64,000 nt of DNA from Roseomonas sp. CECT 9278 (GTDB taxonomy: Bacteria; Pseudomonadota; Alphaproteobacteria; Acetobacterales; Acetobacteraceae): contig NZ_CAKKLX010000013.1 of the NCBI RefSeq assembly GCF_918698155.1, forward strand, positions 56,192 to 120,191, read 5' to 3'. Made by a program: the position numbers and the translations under genes. Position 1 is the stretch's first letter, and the number at the start of each line of letters is the position of its first letter. Below are positions 17,967-26,506 of the stretch, piece by piece. The notes beneath the pieces were generated by a model. It was not told where the DNA came from. It worked only from the letters and a program-made list of their open reading frames with translations, and searched no databases.

Positions 17967-18148
17967 TGTTCGTCGGGCTGCTGATCGTCGCCGTCGTCTT
18001 CGCCGTGCTGGTGGCGCGGCTGCCGCGCGGCGGCGGGCGGGCCTTCGCGGCCGGCGCGGCGGTGCTGGCGCTGACCGCGGCGGCCATGGTGAAGCTGCGC
18101 GCCGCCCACCTGCCCGGGCATCGGCCGCGGCCCTGGCGCAGCCCCTGA
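17966..18148 (+). CDS. Small two-span membrane protein
   Basis: A 60-residue protein with no recognised family. It starts MFVGLLIVAVVFAVLVARLP, a first membrane helix, followed by a basic Gly-rich turn (RGGGRAF). A second hydrophobic helix is about 27-42 (FAAGAAVLALTAAAMV). The tail is Arg/Pro-rich (LPGHRPRPWRSP). The ATG shares one base with the SDR stop and the stop is 10 bases before the next ATG. This placement argues that it is translated, since overlapping start-stop junctions continue through the operon. Role unknown; it might anchor a neighbouring enzyme, but that is a guess. Confidence 0.6.
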   Translation: MFVGLLIVAVVFAVLVARLPRGGGRAFAAGAAVLALTAAAMVKLRAAHLPGHRPRPWRSP

Positions 18149-18158
18149 GGATGCCTCG

Positions 18159-19496
18159 ATGAACCTGCACCGCCTGCTGCTGGCCCGCGCCGAGGCCGGC
18201 CGCCCCATCCGCGTCGCGCAGATCGGCGCGGGCAAGTTCGGGTCGATGTTCCTGCACCAGGCGAGGCGCACGGCCGGCATGCATGTGGCCGGCATCGCCG
18301 ACCTGTCGGTCCCGCGCGCGCGCGCGGCGCTGGCGCGCGTCCACTGGCCGGACGGGTCGTATGACGCTGCGTCGCTGGACGACGCCATGGCCACCGGCGG
18401 CACGCAGCTGACCGAGGACGCGATGGCGCTGATCGCCGATCCGCGCATCGAGGTGGTGGTGGAATGCACTGGCCACCCCGAGGCCGGGCTGCGCCATGCC
18501 CGCGCCGCCATCGCCCATGGCAAGCACGTGGTGATGGTGAATGTGGAGGCCGATGTGCTCGCCGGCCCGCTGCTGGCGCGGGAAGCCGCGGCCGCCGGCG
18601 TGGTCTATTCCATGGCCTATGGCGACCAGCCCGCGCTGGTCTGCGAAATGGTCGACACGCTGCGCGCGGGTGGCTTCACCGTCATCGCCGCGGGCAAGGG
18701 CACCAAGTACCTGCCGGCATTCCACGCCAGCACGCCGCAGACCGTCTGGGGCCACTACGGCCTGACGGAACAACAGGCGCGCGAGGGCGGGATGAATCCG
18801 CAGATGTTCAACTCCTTCCTCGATGGCACCAAGTCCGGCATCGAGATGGCGGCGATCGCCAATGCGACCGGCTTGGCGCCGCCCGAGGACGGGCTCGCCT
18901 TCCCGCCCGCCGGCACCTCGGAACTGCCCGCCATCCTGCGCCCGCACAACGAGGGCGGGATCCTGCCGCGCAAGGGCATCGTGGAAGTGGTGTCGTCCGT
19001 CCGGCGCGACGGATCCGAGATCCCGGACAACCTGCGCTGGGGCGTGTTCGTGGTGTTCGAGGGCGAGACCGACTACGCGCGCCGCTGCTTCACCGAATAT
19101 GGCGTCGCGACCGACCCGTCCGGGCGCTACGCGGCGCTGTGGCGGCCCTATCACTTCATCGGGCTGGAGCTGGGGGTCTCGGTCGCCTCGGCGGCGCTGC
19201 GGCGCGAACCCACAGGCTGCGGCGAAGCCTGGCGCGGCGACGTGGTGGCCGTGGCCAAGCGCGACCTGCGCGCGGGCGAAACCCTGGACGGCGAGGGCGG
19301 TGCCTGCGCCTGGGGCAAGTGCATCCCGGCGGCACGCTCGCGCGCGCTGGACGCGCTGCCGATCGGCCTGGCGCACGGCATCCGCCTGCGGCGCGACGTG
19401 GCGGCGGGCAGCATCATCACCGCGGCGGACGCCCCACCCGATGCCGGCCGCGACGCGGTGCGCATCCGTGCCGAGATGATCGCCGCCTGCGGCTGA
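18159..19496 (+). CDS. NAD(P)-binding oxidoreductase with C-terminal SAF domain (COG4091 type)
   Basis: A 445-residue protein of the group called predicted homoserine dehydrogenase. Residues 18-130 form a Rossmann domain (VAQIGAGKFGSMFLHQARR and VVVECTGHPEAGLRHA). The middle has EADVLAGPLLAREAAAAGV, AAGKGTKYLPAFH and RPYHFIGLELGVS. Residues about 350-430 look like an SAF domain (RDLRAGETLDGEGG and LRRDVAAGSIITAAD), as found in sialate synthases and altronate dehydratases. The family is often mislabelled FlgA because of SAF. It is probably a sugar-acid or hydroxy-acid dehydrogenase or isomerase; the reaction is unproven. It is last in the coupled run 16219-19496. Confidence 0.82.
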   Translation: MNLHRLLLARAEAGRPIRVAQIGAGKFGSMFLHQARRTAGMHVAGIADLSVPRARAALARVHWPDGSYDAASLDDAMATGGTQLTEDAMALIADPRIEVVVECTGHPEAGLRHARAAIAHGKHVVMVNVEADVLAGPLLAREAAAAGVVYSMAYGDQPALVCEMVDTLRAGGFTVIAAGKGTKYLPAFHASTPQTVWGHYGLTEQQAREGGMNPQMFNSFLDGTKSGIEMAAIANATGLAPPEDGLAFPPAGTSELPAILRPHNEGGILPRKGIVEVVSSVRRDGSEIPDNLRWGVFVVFEGETDYARRCFTEYGVATDPSGRYAALWRPYHFIGLELGVSVASAALRREPTGCGEAWRGDVVAVAKRDLRAGETLDGEGGACAWGKCIPAARSRALDALPIGLAHGIRLRRDVAAGSIITAADAPPDAGRDAVRIRAEMIAACG

Positions 19497-19654
19497 CGGG
19501 GCCGCGGCAACATCCTGGCCTGGCATGCGTTATGGGCCGGCCGGCGGTGGCGCCGGCTTTCCAGAATCGATCATTCGCGCTCATAAATGCTTCGCGGGCC
19601 GGGTGGTATGCACGGTTCAACACGAATTCGGCCCGGGAAACGCCCGTCATCGCC

Positions 19655-20512
19655 ATGCGCTCGGCCTTTCACCTTCTCATCGTGGCGATCCTGCTGTTCG
19701 GCGGGGCCTGGCCCGTCACCAAGGCGGCGCTGGCGAATGCGACGCCGATGTGGTTCGCGATGGGGCGCGCGGGCCTGGCGGCGCTGGTCTCGGCGGTGCT
19801 GCTGGCCGCGCTGGGGCGGCTGCACCTGCCCGCGCGGCGCGACCTGCCCTCGGTGGTCGCGCTGGGGCTGCTGCAACTCGGCGCCTTCTTCATCCTGGCG
19901 CATGCGGCGCTGACCATGGTGCAGGCGGGGCGCACCGCCATCATCTCGGCGGTCGTGACCTATTGGCTGATCCCGCTCTCGGTGCTGGTGCTGGGGGAGA
20001 AGGTGCCGGCGCATCGCTGGGTCGCGGCGGGGCTGGGGCTGGCGGGGGTCGCGGCGCTGACCGGCCCCTGGGGGGTGGACTGGTCCAGCATGGACCAGGT
20101 GCTGGGCCACCTGATGCTGATGGCGGCCGCGCTGTTCTGGACGCTGGCCATCGTCACCACGCGGAAGTGGCCGCCGCCCACGCCGGTGTTTGAATTGCTG
20201 CCCTGGTGCTTCGGCCTGGCGACGCTGCTGATCCTGCCCTTCGCGCTGGTGCTGGAACCCTCGGGCGGGATCTTCGGCCCGGCCTGGCCCTACATGCTGT
20301 ATATCGGGCTGATCGTGGCGCCGATCGGAACCTGGTGCGTGATCGAGGTGGGGCGGCGGCTGCCGGGCGCGGTGGCGTCGGTGGCGTTCCTGCTGGTGCC
20401 GGCCTTCGGCGTGCTGGTCAGCACGCTGTGGCTGAACGAGCCGATCGGCTGGGACATGGCGGTGGGCGGGGGGCTGATCGTGCTGTCCGTCATCCTGGCG
20501 TCGCGGCCGTGA
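19655..20512 (+). CDS. EamA/DMT family transporter
   Basis: A 285-residue inner-membrane protein with ten predicted spans arranged as two EamA repeats. The first opens MRSAFHLLIVAILLFGGAWPVTKAAL and ends GLGLAGVAALTGPWG. The second begins near DQVLGHLMLMAAALFWTLAIVTTRKW and ends SVAFLLVPAFGVLVSTLWLNEPI. The family exports or imports small metabolites; cargo is unknown. The ATG used starts exactly at the first hydrophobic helix; an earlier in-frame ATG would add a polar leader. Its stop overlaps the GTG start of the hydrolase (GTGA). Confidence 0.88.
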   Translation: MRSAFHLLIVAILLFGGAWPVTKAALANATPMWFAMGRAGLAALVSAVLLAALGRLHLPARRDLPSVVALGLLQLGAFFILAHAALTMVQAGRTAIISAVVTYWLIPLSVLVLGEKVPAHRWVAAGLGLAGVAALTGPWGVDWSSMDQVLGHLMLMAAALFWTLAIVTTRKWPPPTPVFELLPWCFGLATLLILPFALVLEPSGGIFGPAWPYMLYIGLIVAPIGTWCVIEVGRRLPGAVASVAFLLVPAFGVLVSTLWLNEPIGWDMAVGGGLIVLSVILASRP

Positions 20513-21279
20513 TCCTGGCCACGACCGAGGCCGGCGAGGGCCCGCCGCTGGTGCTGCTGCACGGGCTGTTCGGCGCGGGGCAGAATTGGGGCGGCATCCG
20601 GTCGGTGCTGGCGCGGCGGATGCGGGTGCTGACGCCCGACCTGCGCAACCACGGCGCATCGGGGCGCGATCCCGACATGTCCTATGCCGCCATGGCGGCG
20701 GATGTGGTGGCCACGATGGACGCGGCCGGCCTGCCGCGCGCCGCGGTGCTGGGCCATTCGATGGGCGGCAAGGTGGCGATGGCGCTGGCGCTGCTGCACC
20801 CCGAACGGGTCGAACGGCTGGTGGTCGCCGACATCGCGCCGGTGCGCTACCTGCCGGCGCTGCGCGGGTATGTCGCGGCGATGCAGGGGATCGCGCTGCA
20901 CAGCGGCCTGGCGCGGCGCGAGGCCGATGCGGCGCTGGCCGCCGCCATCCCGGAGGGCGGCATCCGCGCCTTCCTGCTGCAGAACCTGCGCTTCGAGAGC
21001 AACCCGCCCACCTGGCGTCTGGGCCTGTCCGAGATCGCCGCCGCCATGCCGCAGATCGAGGATTTCACCGCGCCCCCCGGCGCGCGCTTCGACGGGCCGG
21101 TGCTGGTGATGGCGGGCGAACGCTCAGGCTATATCCGCCCGGAGCACCACGCCGGGTTTCGCGCGCTGTTCCCGGCAGCGCGCTTCGCCACCGTGCCGGC
21201 GGCGGGGCATTGGGTGCATGCGGAGAATCCGTCCGGCTTCCTCGCGCTGCTGCAACCCTTCGTGGACGAGGCAGCGTAG
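20509..21279 (+). CDS. Alpha/beta hydrolase (YbfF-like esterase)
   Basis: A 256-residue alpha/beta hydrolase. It has the oxyanion loop LVLLHGLFGAGQNW, DLRNHGASGRDPD, nucleophile elbow GHSMGGKVA (Ser) and a late His in GHWVHAENP. The acid lies between, near the GPVLVMAGERSGYI segment. Layout and the phrase DLRNHG match YbfF/ABHD11-like esterases acting on acyl esters. The start is GTG, overlapping the EamA stop by four bases, so translation is coupled. A small hairpin at 21325-21342 follows. Confidence 0.9.
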   Translation: MILATTEAGEGPPLVLLHGLFGAGQNWGGIRSVLARRMRVLTPDLRNHGASGRDPDMSYAAMAADVVATMDAAGLPRAAVLGHSMGGKVAMALALLHPERVERLVVADIAPVRYLPALRGYVAAMQGIALHSGLARREADAALAAAIPEGGIRAFLLQNLRFESNPPTWRLGLSEIAAAMPQIEDFTAPPGARFDGPVLVMAGERSGYIRPEHHAGFRALFPAARFATVPAAGHWVHAENPSGFLALLQPFVDEAA

Positions 21280-21950
21280 CGGCGCTGGCGTCCGGCGGGC
21301 ACTGCGCCTGCACCTGCGCGGGCGACCCTGCGAGGGCAGGGTGCCACCCGTGCCGCGCCGACCAGGCGCCAGGCGACGATCCGGGGCACGCCCGCAAGCG
21401 GGAAACAACGCAACGCGGGGCAGCCGCTTCACTGCCCTGAAACTGCGGCCGGGCCACCCGCGGCATCTGCAAGATTACGTGCCAGGATGTTTTCCGGCTG
21501 AACCGGCGATATTCCCGGCCAATATGCGTGCCGCGCATGTGCGCTTCGCGCGATTTCTCTTGCAATCTCCAATGATGCTGCATATTTTCCGGACCGCACC
21601 CCAGAACGGGTGCTGACGCCATCGCACGTGCCGCAGGGCTTCGGCCCACACGCAACGACGGGACGCGTCCTTTGTTCGATCCGGCCACCCGTGTGGGCCG
21701 GAAGGTTCGAGGGAGCCGCCTGTGTCGCCTGTCCGCCGCCCTGCGATGAGACCTCATCGCACCAGCCGCAGCGCCTGATCCGCGCCGCTGCGCCGCCGTC
21801 CCGCCCCTAAGCGCTTCGCGCGCCGAGGGGATCGCGGGGCGTCGTGTGCCGCGGACGGCCGGCCGCTCCCTCCTGTCCCGCCGCCGCGCCCGGGCCTCGG
21901 CCCGTGGCGCGGCGGCGGGCGCGCCCACCCGCCTGGAAGGTTTCATTGCG
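21280..21950 (+). promoter_or_regulatory. Long structured upstream region of the decarboxylase gene
   Basis: This 671-base stretch holds no convincing gene. It begins with a small hairpin (21325-21342). The only AT-leaning part is about 21540-21600 (with CATATTTTCC), a likely promoter area. After it, about 350 GC-rich bases contain several perfect stems: 21680-21702, 21742-21761 (8 bp, loop GACC) and 21877-21919 (20 bp). A 14-codon frame starting MMLHIF (21572-21616) could be a leader peptide but has no ribosome site. Alphaproteobacterial ornithine decarboxylase genes are known to carry the speF leader RNA motif; this region is in the right place but I cannot confirm the match by eye. Confidence 0.5.
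21877..21919 (+). promoter_or_regulatory. 20-bp leader hairpin just before the ribosome site
   Basis: Bases 21877-21896 pair with 21899-21919 with a single T bulge. The core is CCGCCGCGCCCGGGCC on the left arm. It ends 15 bases before GGAAGG (21935-21940), the ribosome site for the ATG at 21951. No T-run follows, so control of ribosome access or mRNA stability is more likely than simple termination. Confidence 0.55.
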
Positions 21951-23285
21951 ATGACCCAGTTTCGTCCCCGCGGTGCCGTCGCGCCGCTCCGGCGCGCGGA
22001 CTTCGACGCGCCGCTCCGGCGCGCGGACCTCGACGCGCCGCTCCGGCGCGCGGACCTCGACGCGCCGCTCCGGCGCGCCAACCAGGCCGCGCCGCTGCGC
22101 CGCCCCGCCGCCCAGCGCCGCACCACGGTCGATGGCGCGATCGCCTCCCTGCGCCCGCAGGACCCGCTGCACTGCCTGCGCCCGCAGGCGGTGACCGATG
22201 CCGCGCGCGCCTTCGTGGCCGCCTTCCCGGGCGACGTGCTCTATGCCGTGAAGTGCAATGCGGAACCGACCCTGCTGCGCGCGATCGCGGCCGGTGGCGT
22301 CGCGCATTTCGACTGCGCGTCGGAAGCCGAGGTGCGCCTGGTCCGCAGCATGTTTCCCGACGCCGCGATCCACTTCATGCATCCGGTGAAGTCGCGCGCG
22401 GCCATCCGCAGCGCCTGGGCGGAGCATGGCGTGCGCGACTTCGTGCTGGATACCGATGGGGAGCTGACCAAGATCCTGCAGGAGACCGGCGGCGGCGATG
22501 ACCTCGGCCTGGTGGTGCGGCTTGCGCTGCCGAAGGGCACGGCTGCCTATGACCTGTCGGGCAAGTTCGGCGCGGCGCCCGAGGAAGCGGCTGCGCTGCT
22601 GCGCGCGGCGCGCCCGCATGCGGCGCGGCTGGGCCTGTCCTTCCATGTCGGGTCGCAGTGCATGGAGCCCGCGGCCTGGACGCGCGCGCTGGCGCTGGCC
22701 GCGCAGGTGATCGCGGCGGCTGGCGTGGCGGTCGAGATCGTCGATGTCGGCGGCGGCTTCCCGGTGGCCTATCCGGGCAGCGAGCCGCCGGCGCTGGCGC
22801 TGTTCATGGACGCCATCCGCGCGGGTGCGGCGCTGCTGCCTGAAGGCGTTCGCCTGTGGGCGGAACCCGGCCGTGCGCTGGTGGCCGGCGGGGCATCCGT
22901 GGTGGTGCAGGTGCTCGCACGGCGCGGCGAGGCGCTGTACGTGAATGACGGCGTCTATGGCGCGCTGTCGGATGCCGGCGCGCCGGGCTTCCGTTTCCCG
23001 CACCGCCTGGTGCGCGAGGGCGGCGACCCGGTCGCGGCGGTGACGCGCGACTTCACGCTGTTCGGCCCGACCTGCGACAGCGCCGACGTGATGCGCGGCC
23101 CCTGGAGCCTGCCGGCCGATGTGCGCGAGGGCGACTGGATCGAGATCGGCCAGCTCGGCGCCTATGGCACGGCGCTGCGCACGGCGTTCAACGGATTCGA
23201 CCGCGCGCTTGTCACGGAAGTGACCGATTCACCCATGCTCGCCACGGCGGGCTATGAGGCGTCCGCGCCCGCGCGCGCCGCCTGA
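21951..23285 (+). CDS. Ornithine decarboxylase, fold type III, with N-terminal repeat
   Basis: A 444-residue PLP enzyme of the eukaryotic-like ODC/DapDC family, predicted to make putrescine from ornithine. The PLP lysine is Lys101 in YAVKCNAEP. FHVGSQC (His232), VDVGGGFPV (267-), EPGR (305-308) and the second-subunit FGPTCDSADV with Cys375 are intact; the CDSAD form favours ornithine over diaminopimelate. Residues 11-55 are unusual: a nine-residue unit APLRRADLD occurs about five times, giving an N-terminal extension of some 35-45 residues. The start follows GGAAGG. Homospermidine synthase comes 23 bases later, so the product is probably used directly for polyamine synthesis. Lysine as a second substrate is possible. 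Confidence 0.9.
   Translation: MTQFRPRGAVAPLRRADFDAPLRRADLDAPLRRADLDAPLRRANQAAPLRRPAAQRRTTVDGAIASLRPQDPLHCLRPQAVTDAARAFVAAFPGDVLYAVKCNAEPTLLRAIAAGGVAHFDCASEAEVRLVRSMFPDAAIHFMHPVKSRAAIRSAWAEHGVRDFVLDTDGELTKILQETGGGDDLGLVVRLALPKGTAAYDLSGKFGAAPEEAAALLRAARPHAARLGLSFHVGSQCMEPAAWTRALALAAQVIAAAGVAVEIVDVGGGFPVAYPGSEPPALALFMDAIRAGAALLPEGVRLWAEPGRALVAGGASVVVQVLARRGEALYVNDGVYGALSDAGAPGFRFPHRLVREGGDPVAAVTRDFTLFGPTCDSADVMRGPWSLPADVREGDWIEIGQLGAYGTALRTAFNGFDRALVTEVTDSPMLATAGYEASAPARAA
21981..22115 (+). repeat. 27-bp in-frame tandem repeat in the decarboxylase gene
   Basis: Units start at 21981, 22008, 22035 and 22062, with a partial one at 22089. Each is GCGCCGCTCCGGCGCGCGG plus eight bases and encodes APLRRADLD or close variants (last units ANQA and PAAQ). 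Each unit holds an inverted repeat GCGCC-GCTCC-GGCGC, so the mRNA can form a row of small hairpins just after the start codon. Confidence 0.9.
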
Positions 23286-23308
23286 CGACCTGCTGCAAAG
23301 GAACCACG

Positions 23309-24712
23309 ATGATGAAGCACGCCGCCTTCGACGGCCGCCTGGTGATGCTCGGCTTCGGCTCGATCGGGCAGGGTGTCCTGCCGCTGATCCTGCGCCATAT
23401 CGACATGCCGAAGGACCGCATCGAGATCGTGACGTCGGATGCGCGCGGCGAGGCCATCGCGGCCGAACACGGCATCAAGCACACCGTGCTGCCGCTCACG
23501 CGCGACAACTACGCGGCCGAGCTGCGCGCGCGCCTGACCAAGGGCGATTTCCTGTGCAACCTGTCGGTCGATGTCTCCTCGGTCGCGCTGATCACGCTGT
23601 GCCGGGAGATCGGCGCGCTGTACCTCGATACCTGCATCGAGCCCTGGGAGGGCGGCTACACCGATGCGTCGCTGACGCCCTCGCAGCGGTCCAACTACGC
23701 GTTGCGCGAGAGCGCGCTGGCGCTGAAGGATGGCGCCGGGCCGACCGCGGTGACGACGCATGGCGCGAATCCCGGCCTGGTCTCGCATTTCGTGAAGCAG
23801 GCGATGCTGAACATCGCCAGGGACACCGGGCATGACGTGGCGGTGCCGTCCTCGCGCGAGGGCTGGGCGAAGCTCGCGGCCGATCTCGGCATCAAGGTGA
23901 TCCACATCGCCGAGCGCGACACCCAGGTGGCGAACCAACCCAAGCGGCGTGGTGAATTCGTCAATACCTGGTCGATCGACGGCTTCGTGGGCGAGGGCAA
24001 CCAGCCCGCCGAACTCGGCTGGGGCAGCCACGAGAAGGGCCTGCCGCCGGATGGCAAGCGGCACGATTTCGGCTGCGATGCCGCGATCTACCTGATGCGG
24101 CCGGGCGCTTCCACGCGCGTGCGGTCCTGGACGCCGCTGGAAGGGCCGATGCACGGCTTCCTGATCACGCACAACGAGGCGATCTCGATCGCCGACTACT
24201 ACACCGTGCGCGACGCCGCCGGCGCCGTGACGCATCGCCCGACCTGCCACTACGCCTATCATCCCTGCGACGACGCGGTGCTGTCGGTGCACGAACTGGC
24301 CGGCAAGAACTGGCAGATGCAGGACAGCAAGCGGCTGATGATGGACGAGGTGACGTCGGGCATGGACGAGCTCGGCGTGCTGCTCATGGGGCACGCCAAG
24401 GGTGCCTATTGGTACGGCTCGCGCCTGACCATCGAGGATGCGCGACGGCTCTGCCCGCACAACAACGCGACCTCGCTGCAGGTGACCGTCGCGGTGCTGG
24501 CGGGGCTGGTCTACGCCATCGAGAACCCGAACCAGGGCGTGCTCGAGGCCGATGAGCTGGACCACGCGCGCATGCTGGAAGTCTGCTTCCCGTATCTGGG
24601 CGAAATGGCGGGGGTGTATTCGGACTGGACGCCGCTGCAGGGGCGCGGGGCGCTGTTCCCCGAGGCCACCGATCCGGATCCGTGGCAGTTTTCGAACTTC
24701 CGCGTCGTCTGA
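23309..24712 (+). CDS. hss: Homospermidine synthase
   Basis: A 467-residue NAD-dependent enzyme that joins two putrescines (or spermidine plus putrescine) into homospermidine, the main long polyamine of many alphaproteobacteria. The NAD loop GFGSIGQGVLPLILRH lies at about 15-30. Conserved active-site stretches include SVDVSSVALITLCREIGALYLDTCIEPWEGG, HGANPGLVSHFVKQA and HNEAISIADYY. Length is typical. Two adjacent ATG codons are possible starts; the first is used, behind AAAGGA. It is the second gene of an operon with ornithine decarboxylase and is followed by two hairpins. Confidence 0.95.
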   Translation: MMKHAAFDGRLVMLGFGSIGQGVLPLILRHIDMPKDRIEIVTSDARGEAIAAEHGIKHTVLPLTRDNYAAELRARLTKGDFLCNLSVDVSSVALITLCREIGALYLDTCIEPWEGGYTDASLTPSQRSNYALRESALALKDGAGPTAVTTHGANPGLVSHFVKQAMLNIARDTGHDVAVPSSREGWAKLAADLGIKVIHIAERDTQVANQPKRRGEFVNTWSIDGFVGEGNQPAELGWGSHEKGLPPDGKRHDFGCDAAIYLMRPGASTRVRSWTPLEGPMHGFLITHNEAISIADYYTVRDAAGAVTHRPTCHYAYHPCDDAVLSVHELAGKNWQMQDSKRLMMDEVTSGMDELGVLLMGHAKGAYWYGSRLTIEDARRLCPHNNATSLQVTVAVLAGLVYAIENPNQGVLEADELDHARMLEVCFPYLGEMAGVYSDWTPLQGRGALFPEATDPDPWQFSNFRVV

Positions 24713-24718
24713 CCGATC

Positions 24719-24778
24719 CTGGAGAGGGGCGCTGCCCCTCTCCAGACCTCGCCCCGCAAAGGGCCGAAAGGCCCTTTG
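24719..24778 (+). terminator. Double hairpin after homospermidine synthase
   Basis: The first stem is 12 bp perfect: CTGGAGAGGGGC (24719-24730) with GCCCCTCTCCAG (24734-24745). The second is 9 bp perfect: CAAAGGGCC and GGCCCTTTG (24757-24778) closed by a GAAA tetraloop. There is no long T-run. Termination and 3-prime end protection of the polyamine operon are inferred. Confidence 0.6.
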
Positions 24779-24814
24779 ATCCCGTCACTTCAAGACCGCT
24801 ATCCTGGGCGGGAC

Positions 24815-26506
24815 ATGAACATCCCGAACAGACCAGCCCCGACAGGGGCGGAGGCCGTACCCGACAGCCACGGCATCAACCTCTTTCGCGCCGATCCGAC
24901 GCTGGCGGCGCTACTGCCGCTGTATCTGCCGCCAGACCTGCTGGCGCACCTCACGCCGCATCTGCACCGGCTCGGCGAATTGGCCGGCGGGAAGCTGGCC
25001 GAACTGGCCGCGACGGCCGACACCAACCCGCCGGAACTGCTGCACCGCACGCGCCGCGGCGAGGACGCGCAATCGATCGCCTACCACCCCGCCTATCGCG
25101 AGATGGAACGCCTGGCCTTCGGCGACTACGGCCTGGCGGCGCTGTCGCACCGCGCGGGCGTGCTGGACTGGCCGGCCCCCATGCCGGCGGCGGCGAAATA
25201 CGCCATCACCTATTTGTTCGTGCAGGCGGAATTCGGCCTGATGTGCCCGGTCTCGATGACCGACAGCCTGACGCGCACGCTGCGGAAATTCGGCGACGCG
25301 GCGCTGGTCGACCGCTACCTCCCGGCGCTGACCTCGCAGGACATGGACGCGCTGTTCCAGGGTGCCATGTTCATGACCGAACAGGGCGCGGGATCGGACA
25401 TCGCGAACACCGCCGTCACCGCATCGCCGAACGCCGACGGGTCCTGGGCGCTGAGCGGCGACAAGTGGTTCTGCTCGAATGCGGATGCGGAACTGGCGAT
25501 GGTGCTGGCGCGGCCCGAGGGCGCGGCGCCGGGCATCAAGGGCGTCTCGCTGTTCCTGCTGCCGCGCGTGCTGCCGGATGGCACGCCCAACCGCTACCGC
25601 ATCGTGCGGCTGAAGGAGAAGCTCGGCACGCGGTCGATGGCCTCCGGCGAGATCACGCTGCAGGGTGCCACCGCCTGGATGGTGGGCGAACCCGGCGCGG
25701 GCATGCGCCAGATGGCCGACATGGTGAACAATTCGCGCCTGTCGAACGCCGTGCGCGCGGCCGGCATGATGCGCCGCGCGGTGACCGAGGCGCTGTTCAT
25801 CGCGCACCGCCGCATCGCCTTCGGCGCACCGATCGTGACGCTGCCGCTGATGCGCCGGCAATTGGCGAAGATGCTGGTGCGGGCCGAGCAGGCACGCGCC
25901 ATGGTGTTCCAGACGGCCGAGGTCCTGCGCCGATCCGATGCCGGCGAACCCGGTGCCTACGCGCTGCTGCGAATCCTGACGCCACTGGCAAAGTTCCGCG
26001 CCTGCCGCGATGCGCGCGTGGTCACCGGCGATGCGATGGAGGTGCGCGGCGGCTGCGGCTACATCGAGGACTTCCCCGATGCGCGCCTGGTGCGCGACGC
26101 GCATCTGGGATCGATCTGGGAAGGCACGTCGAACATCGTGGCACTCGACGTGCTGCGCGCGGCGGCGCGGGAGGGATCGCTGGAGGCGCTGGAGGCACAC
26201 CTCGCGACGCTGCGCGCCGATACGCCGGCGCCATTTCCGCCGTTGGACGCCGCAGCCGCGCGCGCCTTCGCGCTGGCGCGCCATGCCGGCGGGGATGGCG
26301 GGCCGGTGCTGGCGCGCCAGGCCGCCACAGGCCTCTACAACGTCGCCTCCGCCACGATGATGGCGTGGGAGGCGCGCGCCGTGCCCGAACGCGCGGCACT
26401 TGCGGCGATGGTACTGGCGCATCGGGTTCTGCCGCGCGACCCTCTGGCAGCCACCGACGACCCCATTCCGGATTCGCTGCTGCCCGACCCCGGCGCTATG
26501 CGCTGA
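24815..26506 (+). CDS. Acyl-CoA dehydrogenase, AidB-like
   Basis: A 563-residue flavoprotein of the acyl-CoA dehydrogenase superfamily, longer than the usual 380-residue type and closest in layout to AidB/isovaleryl-type members. Visible motifs are MFMTEQGAGSDIANT (FAD contact), LSGDKWFCSNADAELAMVLAR, KLGTRSMASGEI, RGGCGYIEDFPDARLVRDA and SIWEGTSNIVALDVL, whose Glu matches the catalytic-base position of the short-chain enzymes. AidB itself binds DNA and is part of the alkylation response; whether this one metabolises CoA esters is open. An internal ATG (MNIPNRP) is chosen. Its last 11 bases overlap the convergent phosphoesterase gene. Confidence 0.87.
   Translation: MNIPNRPAPTGAEAVPDSHGINLFRADPTLAALLPLYLPPDLLAHLTPHLHRLGELAGGKLAELAATADTNPPELLHRTRRGEDAQSIAYHPAYREMERLAFGDYGLAALSHRAGVLDWPAPMPAAAKYAITYLFVQAEFGLMCPVSMTDSLTRTLRKFGDAALVDRYLPALTSQDMDALFQGAMFMTEQGAGSDIANTAVTASPNADGSWALSGDKWFCSNADAELAMVLARPEGAAPGIKGVSLFLLPRVLPDGTPNRYRIVRLKEKLGTRSMASGEITLQGATAWMVGEPGAGMRQMADMVNNSRLSNAVRAAGMMRRAVTEALFIAHRRIAFGAPIVTLPLMRRQLAKMLVRAEQARAMVFQTAEVLRRSDAGEPGAYALLRILTPLAKFRACRDARVVTGDAMEVRGGCGYIEDFPDARLVRDAHLGSIWEGTSNIVALDVLRAAAREGSLEALEAHLATLRADTPAPFPPLDAAAARAFALARHAGGDGGPVLARQAATGLYNVASATMMAWEARAVPERAALAAMVLAHRVLPRDPLAATDDPIPDSLLPDPGAMR

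Noticed and set aside
21610..21810. 66-codon frame in the leader of the decarboxylase gene
   Set aside because: GTG start without ribosome site, Cys/Pro-rich, overlaps strong stems; more likely untranslated leader.
21981..22115. CRISPR-like or intergenic repeat
   Set aside because: The 27-bp units are in frame and translated as part of a well-supported enzyme gene with no spacers.
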